Assembly (NCBI GenBank): GCA_951801245.1
Contig: CATOMC010000006.1
Span: 1 to 64,000, forward strand
From: an uncultured Lachnospiraceae bacterium
GTDB lineage: Bacteria; Bacillota_A; Clostridia; Lachnospirales; Lachnospiraceae
DNA length: 64,000 nucleotides
Reading direction: 5' to 3'
Of the stretch, positions 54,603-62,465 are shown in pieces; position 1 is the stretch's first letter, and the number at the start of each line of letters is the position of its first letter. The translations under genes were made by a program, and so were the position numbers. The notes beneath the pieces are model-generated. The model did no database searches, was not told the origin of the DNA, and saw nothing but the letters and a program-made list of their open reading frames with translations.

Positions 54603-54626
54603 GGGGAAAGCAACTGGGCTTTCCCC
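54603..54626 (+). terminator. Weak hairpin before the WYL regulator
   Basis: GGGGAAAG and CTTTCCCC form a perfect 8-bp stem around CAACTGGG, but no T-tract follows. Confidence 0.4.
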
Positions 54627-54667
54627 TGTTACATATTAGCAGGAAACTGGATGAGAAAGGAGGCAGG

Positions 54668-55666
54668 ATGGCGAAGTCACCGAATCAGAAGTTAAAATTA
54701 CTGTACCTATTAAAGATATTGACGGAACAGTCTGATGAGAACAACTGCCTGAGCGCACAGGCGCTGATCGATGCGCTGGCGTCCTATGATATCAAGGCGG
54801 AGCGTAAGAGTATCTATGACGATATCGCACAGTTAAATGATTTCGGCTATGATATTGTCCTTGTGAAGTCCAAGACTGGCGGCGGGTATTATCTGGCTGA
54901 CCGGGAGTTTGAACTGGCGGAGCTAAAGTTGCTTGTAGAGACGGTACAGGCATCCAGATTCCTGACCCTAAAAAAATCCAGAGAACTGATCGGTAAAATA
55001 GAGAAATTAGCCTCGAAAGCGCAGGCAGGGCAGTTACAGCGCCAGGTCTATGTGGCCAACCGCGTTAAGACGGCCAATGAGAGTATTTATTATATTGTAG
55101 ATGATATTCACAGAGCCATTCAGAACAATGAGCAGATCTCCTTCCAGTATCTGGAATGGAATCTGCAAAAGGAGCTGGTGCCAAGACGGGACGGAAGACA
55201 ATACCGGGTCAGCCCCTGGGCACTTACCTGCAAGGATGAGAATTATTATCTGATCGCCCACGACGGGGAGGAAGATAAGATCAAGCATTTCCGTGTGGAC
55301 AAGATGGGCAAGATAGAAATCCTATCCGGCATCAGACGGGAAGGCGCGGCGCTTTTTGAGCGCTTCGATATCGCAGACTATGCCAATAAGACTTTTGGTA
55401 TGTATGGCGGTCAGGAGGAGACGGTTACGCTATTATTTGAGAACCGGTTTATCGGAGTGGTGATAGACCGTTTCGGCAAAGATGTGCCGGTGAGGCCGCG
55501 GGACGAGGGGCATTTTACCGTGCGGGTCAAGGTGGCGGTCAGCGGTCAGTTTTTCGGCTGGCTTACCGGGCTTGGCACAGGAGCAGGCATTGTGTCTCCT
55601 AAGGAGGTAACGCAAGCCTATCAGGATCATCTGCGGGAGGTTCTTTTGCAATATCAGATATCATAA
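54668..55666 (+). CDS. HTH/WYL-domain transcriptional regulator
   Basis: 332 residues. N-terminal winged helix (about 5-75, LLYLLKILTEQS, KAERKSIYDDIAQLNDFGYD), WYL domain (about 135-225, NNEQISFQYLEW, YRVSPWALTCKDENYYLIAH, IKHFRVDKMGKIEIL) and the C-terminal WCX domain. WYL proteins often sense nucleic acid or nucleotide ligands. AAGGAGG precedes ATG 54668 by four bases; TTG/ATG positions upstream add unmatched residues. Its target is not evident. Confidence 0.88.
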   Translation: MAKSPNQKLKLLYLLKILTEQSDENNCLSAQALIDALASYDIKAERKSIYDDIAQLNDFGYDIVLVKSKTGGGYYLADREFELAELKLLVETVQASRFLTLKKSRELIGKIEKLASKAQAGQLQRQVYVANRVKTANESIYYIVDDIHRAIQNNEQISFQYLEWNLQKELVPRRDGRQYRVSPWALTCKDENYYLIAHDGEEDKIKHFRVDKMGKIEILSGIRREGAALFERFDIADYANKTFGMYGGQEETVTLLFENRFIGVVIDRFGKDVPVRPRDEGHFTVRVKVAVSGQFFGWLTGLGTGAGIVSPKEVTQAYQDHLREVLLQYQIS

Positions 55667-55695
55667 ACGGAATTTGTCGGGAAGGGTAAAGTACT

Positions 55696-56865
55696 ATGAA
55701 AATACAGTTTGCAGATCGTATGAAAGACTTTGAGGAGGGAATTTTTCAGGTCTTAAATGAGAAGAAGACACAGATGGAGAAGCAGGGGCGTAAGATCTAT
55801 AACCTGTCTGTGGGAACGCCGGACTTTGCGCCGGAGCAGCATGTGCTGGATGCGGTGCTGGAAGCGGCCGGAAAACCAGAAAATTATAAATATGCGCTTA
55901 CGGATATCCCGGAACTGGTGGAGGCGGTGATCGGGCGTTACAAGAGCAGGTATGGCGTGGAACTTGCCAAAGAGGAAGTGATGAGTGTATATGGTTCTCA
56001 GGAGGGCATTGCCCATATCTGTATGACACTCTGTAATCCTGGGGAATCTGTTCTGGTACCGGATCCCGGATACCCCATTTTTGGCATCGGTCCTTCTTTG
56101 GCCGGCGCACGGATTGAGACTTATGCGCTGACGAAGGAGAATGGATATCTGCCGGATCTTGATAATATGGAAGAAGAGATGTTGTCCCGGGTAAAGTGCA
56201 TGATCGTGTCCTATCCCTTAAATCCTGTTTGCAAGACCGCACCGGATTCCTTTTACGAGAAGCTGGTTCCCTGGGCGGCTAGACATCAGATCGTATTGAT
56301 TCATGATAACGCTTATTCGGATATTATCTACGACGGCAGAGTAGGAAAATCCATCCTGCGCATTTCGGGAGCGAAAGAAAACACGGTAGAGTTTTATTCC
56401 CTGTCCAAATCCTTTAATTATACGGGGGCAAGAATGAGTTTCCTTGTGGGGAACCGTGAAATCGTGGCGAATTTCAAACGGCTCCGGTCTCAGATAGATT
56501 ACGGGACGTTTCTGCCGGTGCAATATGGTGCAGTGGCGGCGCTTACGGGATCGAACCGGATGGTGAAGGAGCACTGTGCGGAATATCAGAGAAGAAGAGA
56601 CGCACTCTGCGGCGGTCTGCGCAAAATCGGCTGGCAGATAGAGGACAGTGAGGGCACCATGTTTGCCTGGGCGAAGATTCCCGATCAATATGATGACGAT
56701 GTGGCGTTTGTGATGAAATTGTTTGAAAAGACAGGAGTCTTGTGTACCCCGGGAAGCAGTTTCGGGTCTTTGGGCCGGGGGCACGTGCGCTTTGCCCTGA
56801 CGATTCCGGTGGAGCAAATAGACGAGGCAGTTGCCGCAATCGCGCATGCAGGCATGATTGCATGA
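55696..56865 (+). CDS. Class I PLP aminotransferase (LL-DAP aminotransferase-like)
   Basis: 389 residues. PLP motifs: NLSVGTPDFAPE, YGSQEGIAHI, VPDPGYPIFG, VSYPLNPVCKTAP, DNAYSDIIYDG and the PLP lysine in YSLSKSFNYTGARMSF; the C-terminal Arg lies in GRGHVRFALT. Closest in style to the DapL/AspC subgroup; amino donor and acceptor are not determined. Instead of the usual YPNNP it reads YPLNPVC. GGAAGGG precedes ATG 55696. A strong terminator follows. Confidence 0.85.
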   Translation: MKIQFADRMKDFEEGIFQVLNEKKTQMEKQGRKIYNLSVGTPDFAPEQHVLDAVLEAAGKPENYKYALTDIPELVEAVIGRYKSRYGVELAKEEVMSVYGSQEGIAHICMTLCNPGESVLVPDPGYPIFGIGPSLAGARIETYALTKENGYLPDLDNMEEEMLSRVKCMIVSYPLNPVCKTAPDSFYEKLVPWAARHQIVLIHDNAYSDIIYDGRVGKSILRISGAKENTVEFYSLSKSFNYTGARMSFLVGNREIVANFKRLRSQIDYGTFLPVQYGAVAALTGSNRMVKEHCAEYQRRRDALCGGLRKIGWQIEDSEGTMFAWAKIPDQYDDDVAFVMKLFEKTGVLCTPGSSFGSLGRGHVRFALTIPVEQIDEAVAAIAHAGMIA

Positions 56866-56896
56866 AATTTCGAATTTTGTCAATAGGTTTTTGTAT

Positions 56897-56928
56897 GGGA
56901 TATGTCACAAAAAGACATATCCCTTTTT
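56897..56928 (+). terminator. Terminator after the aminotransferase gene
   Basis: GGGATATGTC and GACATATCCC form a perfect 10-bp stem around ACAAAAA, then TTTTT. Confidence 0.92.
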
Positions 56929-56952
56929 GGTAGTTTTTCTACGATGGTATCA

Positions 56953-56981
56953 TTGACATAACATGTTTATTATCTTATACT
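56953..56981 (+). promoter_or_regulatory. Sigma-A promoter of the second nrdD
   Basis: TTGACA (56953-56958), 17-bp spacer, TATACT (56976-56981). The NrdR-like boxes begin about 10 bases downstream, over the expected start point. Confidence 0.75.
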
Positions 56982-56990
56982 AATCCTAAA

Positions 56991-57036
56991 CCACTAAATA
57001 TGGTATTATTATGTCAACTTATACCATATTTAGTAC
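56991..57036 (+). promoter_or_regulatory. Paired NrdR-like boxes before the second nrdD
   Basis: CCACTAAATATGGTAT (56991-57006) and ATACCATATTTAGTAC (57021-57036). Each matches the NrdR consensus at about 11-12 of 16 positions, and they are exact inverted copies of each other over 14 bases, with centres 30 bp apart. Near three helical turns fits NrdR, though one base shorter than the pair before the first nrdD. They could also fold as an mRNA hairpin. Confidence 0.6.
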
Positions 57037-57095
57037 ATAATAAAAGGCGCAGGTGTGGGAAGGATGCCTGTTGCAGAGCACCACGGAGGGAATGT

Positions 57096-59285
57096 ATGAG
57101 CAGTAAATTTGAATCGGATAGTTCGGTTGGAGAGAATTTCAGTCTGGAGTATCAGCCGGAAAAAATCGTGAAGGTGATCAAGAAAGATGGCAGTCTGGAA
57201 GCATTTAATGTCCAGAAGGTTATCGATGCGGTAGGAAAAAGCGCGTATCGTGCTTTGACAAAATTTACCGATGAAGAGAAACGCCATATTTGTCAGACGG
57301 TCATTGAAAAAGTAAATGAGTTGGATGAGCCGCAGATTCCGATTCAGATCATGCACAATATTGTAGAGAGTGCCCTGGAGGATGTAAAGCCTATTGTTGC
57401 GAAGAGCTATCGTGACTACCGCAACTACAAGCAGGACTTTGTTCGTATGATGGATGACGTTTATAAGAAGAGTCAGTCGATCATGTACATTGGGGATAAG
57501 GAGAATGCCAATACGGACAGTGCCCTTGTATCCACCAAGCGCAGCCTGATCTTTAATCAGTTTAACAAGGAATTATATCAGAAATTCTTTATGACCACGG
57601 AAGAGATTCAGGCCTGTCGTGACGGGTATATCTATGTCCATGATATGTCTGCCAGACGGGATACCATGAACTGTTGTCTCTTTAATGTGGCGGAAGTGCT
57701 GAACGGCGGTTTTGAAATGGGCAATATCTGGTACAATGAACCCAAAACGCTGGACGTGGCCTTTGATGTGATTGGAGATATCGTTTTGAGTGCGGCCAGC
57801 CAGCAGTACGGCGGCTTTACGGTGCCGGAGGTGGACAAGATCTTAGAGCCTTATGCGGAGAAGTCTTATAAGAGGAATATTGAGAAATATACGAAACTCG
57901 GAGTCGATGAAAAGACGGCTAAGGCGCAGTCTATGGCGGATGTGGAGAAAGAGTTTGAGCAGGGTTTCCAGGGCTGGGAGTATAAATTCAATACGGTAGC
58001 CAGCAGCCGGGGGGATTATCCGTTTATCACCGTGACGGCAGGTATCGGTACCGGACGGTTCGCTAAGATGGGCACCATCATGATGCTCAATGTGCGCCGC
58101 AAAGGGCAGGGTAAGAAAGAATGCAAAAAGCCGGTGCTGTTCCCGAAGATCGTGTTCCTTTATGATGAAAATCTGCATGGCCCGGGCAAGGAGCTGGAGG
58201 ACGTGTTTGAGGCAGGGGTCAAGTGTTCTGCCAAGACCATGTATCCTGACTGGTTAAGCCTGACGGGCAAGGGCTATATTGCCAGTATGTACAAGCAGTA
58301 TGGCAAAGTGATTTCACCTATGGGGTGCCGTGCGTTTCTCTCTCCCTGGTATGAGCGGGGCGGCATGCATCCGGCGGATGAGGAGGATTCTCCTGTCTTT
58401 GTGGGACGGTTTAATGTAGGGGCGGTTTCGCTGCATCTGCCGATGATTCTTGCTAAGTCCAGGCAGGAAGGAAAGGATTTCTATGATGTGCTGGATTATT
58501 ATCTGAATCTGATCAGACAACTGCATATCAGAACCTATGCCTATTTAGGAGAGATGCGGGCTTCCACGAATCCGCTTGCTTATTGTGAGGGCGGTTTCTT
58601 AGGCGGGCATTTGCAGCTCCATGACAAGATTAAACCGATTCTGAAATCGGCGACGGCAAGTTTTGGGATTACGGCTTTTAATGAACTGCAGGAATTATAT
58701 AACGGAAAATCTCTCGTAGAGGACGGTGCGTTTGCACTGGAAGTGCTTGAGCATATCAACAATAAGATTACGGAATTTAAAGAAGAAGACGGCCACCTTT
58801 ATGCCATCTATGGGACGCCGGCAGAGAATCTCTGCGGCCTGCAGGTGAAACAGTTCAGGGCTAAATATGGTATTGTGGAGGGCGTTTCCGACAGGGAATA
58901 TGTCTCCAACAGCTTTCATTGTCATGTAACGGAAGATATCACACCGATTGAGAAACAGGATTTGGAGTATCGGTTCTGGGAGATGGCAAACGGCGGCAAA
59001 ATCCAGTATGTCAAATATCCGATCGACTATAATATGGAAGCCATTAAGACTTTGATCAGACGGGCTATGGACATGGGATTTTATGAAGGGGTCAATCTGT
59101 CGCTTGCCTATTGTGATGACTGTGGCCATCAGGAACTGGAAATGGATGTCTGCCCCGTGTGCGGCAGCCGCAACCTCACGAAGATTGACCGCATGAACGG
59201 CTATCTGGCGTATTCCCGCGTACACGGCGACACAAGACTCAGCGATGCCAAAATGGCAGAAATAGCAGAGAGGAAAAGCATGTGA
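57096..59285 (+). CDS. nrdD: Anaerobic (class III) ribonucleoside-triphosphate reductase, second type
   Basis: 729 residues. ATP-cone at about 20-110 (VIKKDGSLEAFNVQKVIDAV). Catalytic features intact: MNCCLFNV, MGCRAFLSPWYERGG and EDSPVFVGRFNVGAVSLH. Zinc site YCDDCGHQ and VCPVCGS; radical loop RMNGYLAYSR (Gly702). It differs clearly from the first NrdD (RRTCGYIG end, shorter insertions), so it is a separate lineage rather than a recent copy. ATG 57096 follows GGAGGG by 5 bases; starts upstream lie in the operator. Its activase is 148 bases downstream, dut beyond. Confidence 0.95.
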   Translation: MSSKFESDSSVGENFSLEYQPEKIVKVIKKDGSLEAFNVQKVIDAVGKSAYRALTKFTDEEKRHICQTVIEKVNELDEPQIPIQIMHNIVESALEDVKPIVAKSYRDYRNYKQDFVRMMDDVYKKSQSIMYIGDKENANTDSALVSTKRSLIFNQFNKELYQKFFMTTEEIQACRDGYIYVHDMSARRDTMNCCLFNVAEVLNGGFEMGNIWYNEPKTLDVAFDVIGDIVLSAASQQYGGFTVPEVDKILEPYAEKSYKRNIEKYTKLGVDEKTAKAQSMADVEKEFEQGFQGWEYKFNTVASSRGDYPFITVTAGIGTGRFAKMGTIMMLNVRRKGQGKKECKKPVLFPKIVFLYDENLHGPGKELEDVFEAGVKCSAKTMYPDWLSLTGKGYIASMYKQYGKVISPMGCRAFLSPWYERGGMHPADEEDSPVFVGRFNVGAVSLHLPMILAKSRQEGKDFYDVLDYYLNLIRQLHIRTYAYLGEMRASTNPLAYCEGGFLGGHLQLHDKIKPILKSATASFGITAFNELQELYNGKSLVEDGAFALEVLEHINNKITEFKEEDGHLYAIYGTPAENLCGLQVKQFRAKYGIVEGVSDREYVSNSFHCHVTEDITPIEKQDLEYRFWEMANGGKIQYVKYPIDYNMEAIKTLIRRAMDMGFYEGVNLSLAYCDDCGHQELEMDVCPVCGSRNLTKIDRMNGYLAYSRVHGDTRLSDAKMAEIAERKSM

Positions 59286-59300
59286 AAACAGCGAGCCACG

Positions 59301-59400
59301 AGCACAATGCCTCTGTTTATATGAGGCATTGTGCTTGCGGCGAGCGTCCATCATGAACGAAGGCGAAGCCGTAGTGAATGATGCGCTGCATGAAATGCAG
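59301..59400 (+). other. Three consecutive hairpins between nrdD and nrdG (structured RNA candidate)
   Basis: Hairpin 1: AGCACAATGCCTC (59301-59313) with GAGGCATTGTGCT (59323-59335), 13 perfect pairs, extendable outward with one mismatch. Hairpin 2: GCG-CATCAT (59344-59354) with ATGATG-CGC (59378-59386) enclosing GGC-GAA-GCC. Hairpin 3: CTGCAT-GAA-ATGCAG (59386-59400). No T-tract follows, so it is not a simple terminator. A 19-codon frame (MNEGEAVVNDALHEMQGFS) runs through hairpins 2 and 3 without a ribosome site. Confidence 0.6.
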
Positions 59401-59433
59401 GGGTTTTCATGAAAAGTAAAGGATATATAAATT

Positions 59434-59943
59434 ATGAGATACCATAATATAACGAAGGACGACATGCTAAACGGGGACGGCCTCCGGGTGGTGCTTTGGG
59501 TTGCCGGGTGTACGCACTGCTGTAAAGAGTGTCAGAATCCGCTTACCTGGGATCCGGACGGCGGTCTGCTGTTTGATGAAGCGGCCAGACAGGAAATCTT
59601 TAAACAGTTGGACCAACCTTATATCAGCGGGATTACTTTTTCGGGCGGGGATCCGCTTCATTCGGCGAATCGCATGGATGTGAGAGGGCTGATGGAGGAG
59701 ATTAAACAAAAATATCCTCAAAAGACGATCTGGCTCTATACGGGTGATTGCTGGGAGGATATTCTACATTATCCCATGATGAAGTATGTGGATGTGCTGG
59801 TTGACGGAGAGTTTGAAATTGACCGAAAGGATGTAAAGCTTCTTTGGAAAGGGAGCAGTAACCAGAGAGTGATCGATGTTCAAAAAAGTTTGGAACAGAC
59901 AGATCCGGTCATTCCGGTACTTCACTGCGGAGACTACGAATAG
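59434..59943 (+). CDS. nrdG: Anaerobic ribonucleotide reductase activating protein, second copy
   Basis: Radical SAM activase for the second NrdD. 169 residues. 4Fe-4S motif CTHCCKEC (CxxxCxxC), DGLRVVLWVAG before it and ITFSGGDPLHS as the GGD/GGE motif. AAAGGAT lies before ATG 59434. About 16 bases separate its stop from dut. Confidence 0.94.
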   Translation: MRYHNITKDDMLNGDGLRVVLWVAGCTHCCKECQNPLTWDPDGGLLFDEAARQEIFKQLDQPYISGITFSGGDPLHSANRMDVRGLMEEIKQKYPQKTIWLYTGDCWEDILHYPMMKYVDVLVDGEFEIDRKDVKLLWKGSSNQRVIDVQKSLEQTDPVIPVLHCGDYE

Positions 59944-59958
59944 AGGCGGGATGAAAAG

Positions 59959-60399
59959 ATGGGAACAGAAACGATTAAAATTAAATATTTTACAGATCAA
60001 ATAGATAAACTGACTTACATAGACGGCAAATCGGACTGGATCGATCTGCGGGCGGCGGCGGACGTTTGTCTGAAAAAGGGAGAGTTTAAGCTGATACCGC
60101 TTGGTGTGGCGATGGAACTTCCTGCAGGATATGAGGCGCATGTGGTGCCGCGCAGTTCTACTTTTAAGAATTTTGGTATCATCCAGACCAATCATCAGGG
60201 TGTGATCGATGCCTCTTACTGCGGTGATAATGATCAGTGGTTCATGCCGGTGTATGCAGTCAGGGATACGGAGATTCACATAAATGACAGAATCTGTCAG
60301 TTCCGGATCATGGAGAATCAGCCAAAGCTTGTGTTCGACGAAGTGATACATCTTGATCACGCGGACCGCGGCGGGCATGGCAGTACCGGAAAAGCCTGA
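59959..60399 (+). CDS. dut: dUTP diphosphatase
   Basis: Hydrolyses dUTP to dUMP, keeping uracil out of DNA and feeding dTMP synthesis. 146 residues, trimeric type with five motifs: [37 protein letters not shown] and [10 protein letters not shown]. Motif 3 ends DASYCGD rather than SDYRGE, a common variant in Clostridia. AGAGGCGGGATGAAAAG precedes ATG 59959. In operon with nrdD-nrdG, so supply and clean-up of dNTPs are made together. Confidence 0.93.
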   Translation: MGTETIKIKYFTDQIDKLTYIDGKSDWIDLRAAADVCLKKGEFKLIPLGVAMELPAGYEAHVVPRSSTFKNFGIIQTNHQGVIDASYCGDNDQWFMPVYAVRDTEIHINDRICQFRIMENQPKLVFDEVIHLDHADRGGHGSTGKA

Positions 60400-60459
60400 C
60401 ATGGATGACAGCCGGGAAAACAGGAAAGGCTGACCGATTGGAAATGAAATGCTATGCGA

Positions 60460-60490
60460 TGCATAAGAAAACTCCTTCCAAGACATACTA
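60460..60490 (+). promoter_or_regulatory. Candidate sigma-G promoter of the germination gene
   Basis: TGCATA (60460-60465), 18-bp spacer, CATACTA (60484-60490). This agrees with the Bacillus sigma-G pattern TGMATA-N17/18-CATACTA in both boxes. Start point expected near 60497, in the loop of the terminator hairpin. GerA-family and spoVA genes are sigma-G dependent in Bacillus. Confidence 0.6.
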
Positions 60491-60525
60491 TGGGAAACAA
60501 TGGTAAAGTCTCGGAAGGAGTTTTT
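60468..60525 (+). terminator. Terminator hairpin whose 3' arm is the germination-gene ribosome binding site
   Basis: AAAACTCCTTCC (60468-60479) pairs fully with GGAAGGAGTTTT (60513-60524); four more pairs (AGAC/GTCT) follow inside one mismatch. T-run 60521-60525. AAGGAG (60515-60520) is the ribosome site of GTG 60529, 8 bases away. It should end the nrdD-nrdG-dut transcript. Confidence 0.8.
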
Positions 60526-60528
60526 GCG

Positions 60529-61998
60529 GTGAATAATAATAACGGCATACAACAAAGCGAACAAGAACAAAGACAGCAGCAAAGCAGGCAGACGATGACC
60601 ACGTCCCTGCAGGAAACAATGGAATATATGAAAACACATATGTCTCCTGATTCCAGTTTTGATGTGGTCTACCGCGTGATTGAGGTGGGCGGCAGACAGG
60701 CCTGTATCTATTTTATAGACGGGTTCTGCAAAGATGAACTGATGATGAAGATCCTGCAATATTTTATAGGGCTGACACCGGAGAATATGCCCGAGAGCGC
60801 CTATGAGATGTCTAAAAAAGCCACTCCCTATGTGGAGGTGGACTTAAAGGATAAGTGGGATGACATTTTCTATAATATTTTATCCGGTGTGTTTGCGCTC
60901 TTTATTGAGGGATATGACAGATGTGTGCTGATTGATTCCAGGACATATCCGGCCAGAGGCGTAGAGGAGCCGGATAAGGATAAGACGCTTCGGGGTTCCA
61001 AGGATGGATTCGTGGAGACGGTAGTCTTTAATACAGCCTTGATCAGACGGCGTATCCGAAGCACGGAACTTCGCATGGAGATGATGAATGCGGGAAAAAG
61101 TTCCCAGACAGATATCGTACTTTGCTATATGGATCATCGAGTGGATCATGCTTTTCTGGAAAAGGTGAAGAAAAGAATCAAAGAAATTCAGGTAGATGCG
61201 CTGACGATGAATCAGGAGAGCCTGGCAGAATGTCTATACCAGCGTAAATGGTTTAATCCCTTTCCGAAGTTTAAGTTTACAGAACGGCCGGACGTTGCGG
61301 CGGCTCAGGTGCTGGAAGGAGATATCGTGATTCTGGTGGATAATTCTCCTTCGGCCATGATTGTACCGACTTCTATTTTTGATATTGTGGAAGAGGCGGA
61401 TGACTATTATTTCCCGCCCATAACAGGAACTTATCTGAGGTTGTCAAGATTTATCATTTCGATTCTTACTTATGTTATGACGCCGACTTTTTTGCTTCTC
61501 ATGCAAAATCCTGACTGGGTGCCGGAATCCTTTCAGTTTATCATGCTGCAGGAGAAGTCGAATATTCCGCTCATTGCACAGTTTTTGATTCTGGAGCTGG
61601 CAATTGACGGCTTGAAGCTTGCGGCGGTGAATACACCTAATATGCTGAGTACGCCGCTCAGTGTCATGGCGGCGCTTGTGTTGGGAGAGTTCTCTGTCAA
61701 CAGTGGGTGGTTTAATAGTGAGGTCATGCTATACATGGCGTTTGTGGCGATCGCGAACTACACACAGCAGAATTATGAATTGGGATATGCCTTGAAATTC
61801 ATGCGTATCATCAATCTTATTCTGACAGCGATGTTTGATCTGTATGGATATATTGCGGCGATTCTCATTTTTGTGGTATCGATTGTCTGCAATAAGACTT
61901 TGTCTGATAAGAGTTATATCTATCCGCTCATCCCGTTTAATTTCAGACAACTGGCCAAACGTCTGCTGCGTCTGCGTCTGCCTGAGGCGAAGCAATAG
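60529..61998 (+). CDS. Spore germination protein, GerA family (SpoVAF/GerKA-like)
   Basis: 489 residues. A soluble N-terminal domain (about 1-295; Gln-rich at first, then FDVVYRVIEVGGRQACIYFI, PYVEVDL and GYDRCVLIDSRTYPARGVEEP, which is diagnostic for GerA/SpoVAF), then about five membrane helices (PTFLLLMQNPDWVP, IPLIAQFLILELAIDGLKLA, TPLSVMAALVLGEF and onward) and a basic tail. It sits in the spore inner membrane and takes part in nutrient-triggered germination. No gerB/gerC partners or other spoVA genes follow, which favours a SpoVAF-like role. GTG 60529 is chosen for its AAGGAG; ATG 60454 and 60490 lie inside or before the promoter. Confidence 0.88.
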   Translation: MNNNNGIQQSEQEQRQQQSRQTMTTSLQETMEYMKTHMSPDSSFDVVYRVIEVGGRQACIYFIDGFCKDELMMKILQYFIGLTPENMPESAYEMSKKATPYVEVDLKDKWDDIFYNILSGVFALFIEGYDRCVLIDSRTYPARGVEEPDKDKTLRGSKDGFVETVVFNTALIRRRIRSTELRMEMMNAGKSSQTDIVLCYMDHRVDHAFLEKVKKRIKEIQVDALTMNQESLAECLYQRKWFNPFPKFKFTERPDVAAAQVLEGDIVILVDNSPSAMIVPTSIFDIVEEADDYYFPPITGTYLRLSRFIISILTYVMTPTFLLLMQNPDWVPESFQFIMLQEKSNIPLIAQFLILELAIDGLKLAAVNTPNMLSTPLSVMAALVLGEFSVNSGWFNSEVMLYMAFVAIANYTQQNYELGYALKFMRIINLILTAMFDLYGYIAAILIFVVSIVCNKTLSDKSYIYPLIPFNFRQLAKRLLRLRLPEAKQ

Positions 61999-62346
61999 CC
62001 ATGCATGGAAAAATATTAGGTAAAAATGGATTAATTTAAGTTAATAATAACTAAAATTAATTGCTGCAATTGTGCATGGTTAACGAAAATGAAAAATTCA
62101 TTACGGGAGTCTTGTTATTTTGCCGGCAAGCTAGTAGAATGAAGACAGATTTTCAAAAGAAAGACAGTTTGTGCAGGAATAATGGAAGGAATGATGGCAG
62201 GAGTTATTTCATAGAGGTTTTGCTTTGCTATAGAATTGCTATGAAAGCTCCTGCAATTTATAAGTTAAATATTGGAATATTTAGCTAATTTGAAGTTAAA
62301 ATATTAAGCTATATGTAATAAATGTATCATGTGATTTGGAAGTTAC
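61999..62346. other. AT-rich intergenic stretch
   Basis: Between the germination gene and the SGNH hydrolase. No terminator with a T-tract and no gene with a ribosome site is visible; a 75-codon frame at 62061-62288 has neither a good start site nor gene-like composition. Near 62290-62330 there are weak promoter-like boxes (TTGAAG, TATGTA) that I cannot call with confidence. Confidence 0.5.
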
Positions 62347-62406
62347 ATAAAGACGAACACATAACGTAATTTGGAAAGCGCTATAAAGACGAACACATAA
62401 CGTAAT
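62347..62406 (+). repeat. Two 24-bp direct repeats upstream of the carbohydrate genes
   Basis: An identical 24-base unit, ATAAAGACGAACACATAACG plus TAAT, at 62347-62370 and 62383-62406, period 36 bp. TTTGGAA precedes each copy. Between them lies GGAAAGCGCTATAA, which resembles a LacI-family/cre-type half-palindrome around GCGC. Probably regulator sites for the SGNH hydrolase-GH1 genes. Confidence 0.75.
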
Positions 62407-62465
62407 CCACACTTTGGTCAGGCATAAAAAGTATCAAAATATAAAAGAAACAGAGGAGACTGCTT

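Noticed and set aside
59764..60759. 331-codon reverse frame across nrdG, dut and the germination promoter
   Set aside because: It covers two certain genes and a terminator; no ribosome site.
62061..62288. 75-codon frame before the SGNH hydrolase
   Set aside because: Poor start context, no domain, and AT-rich intergenic composition.
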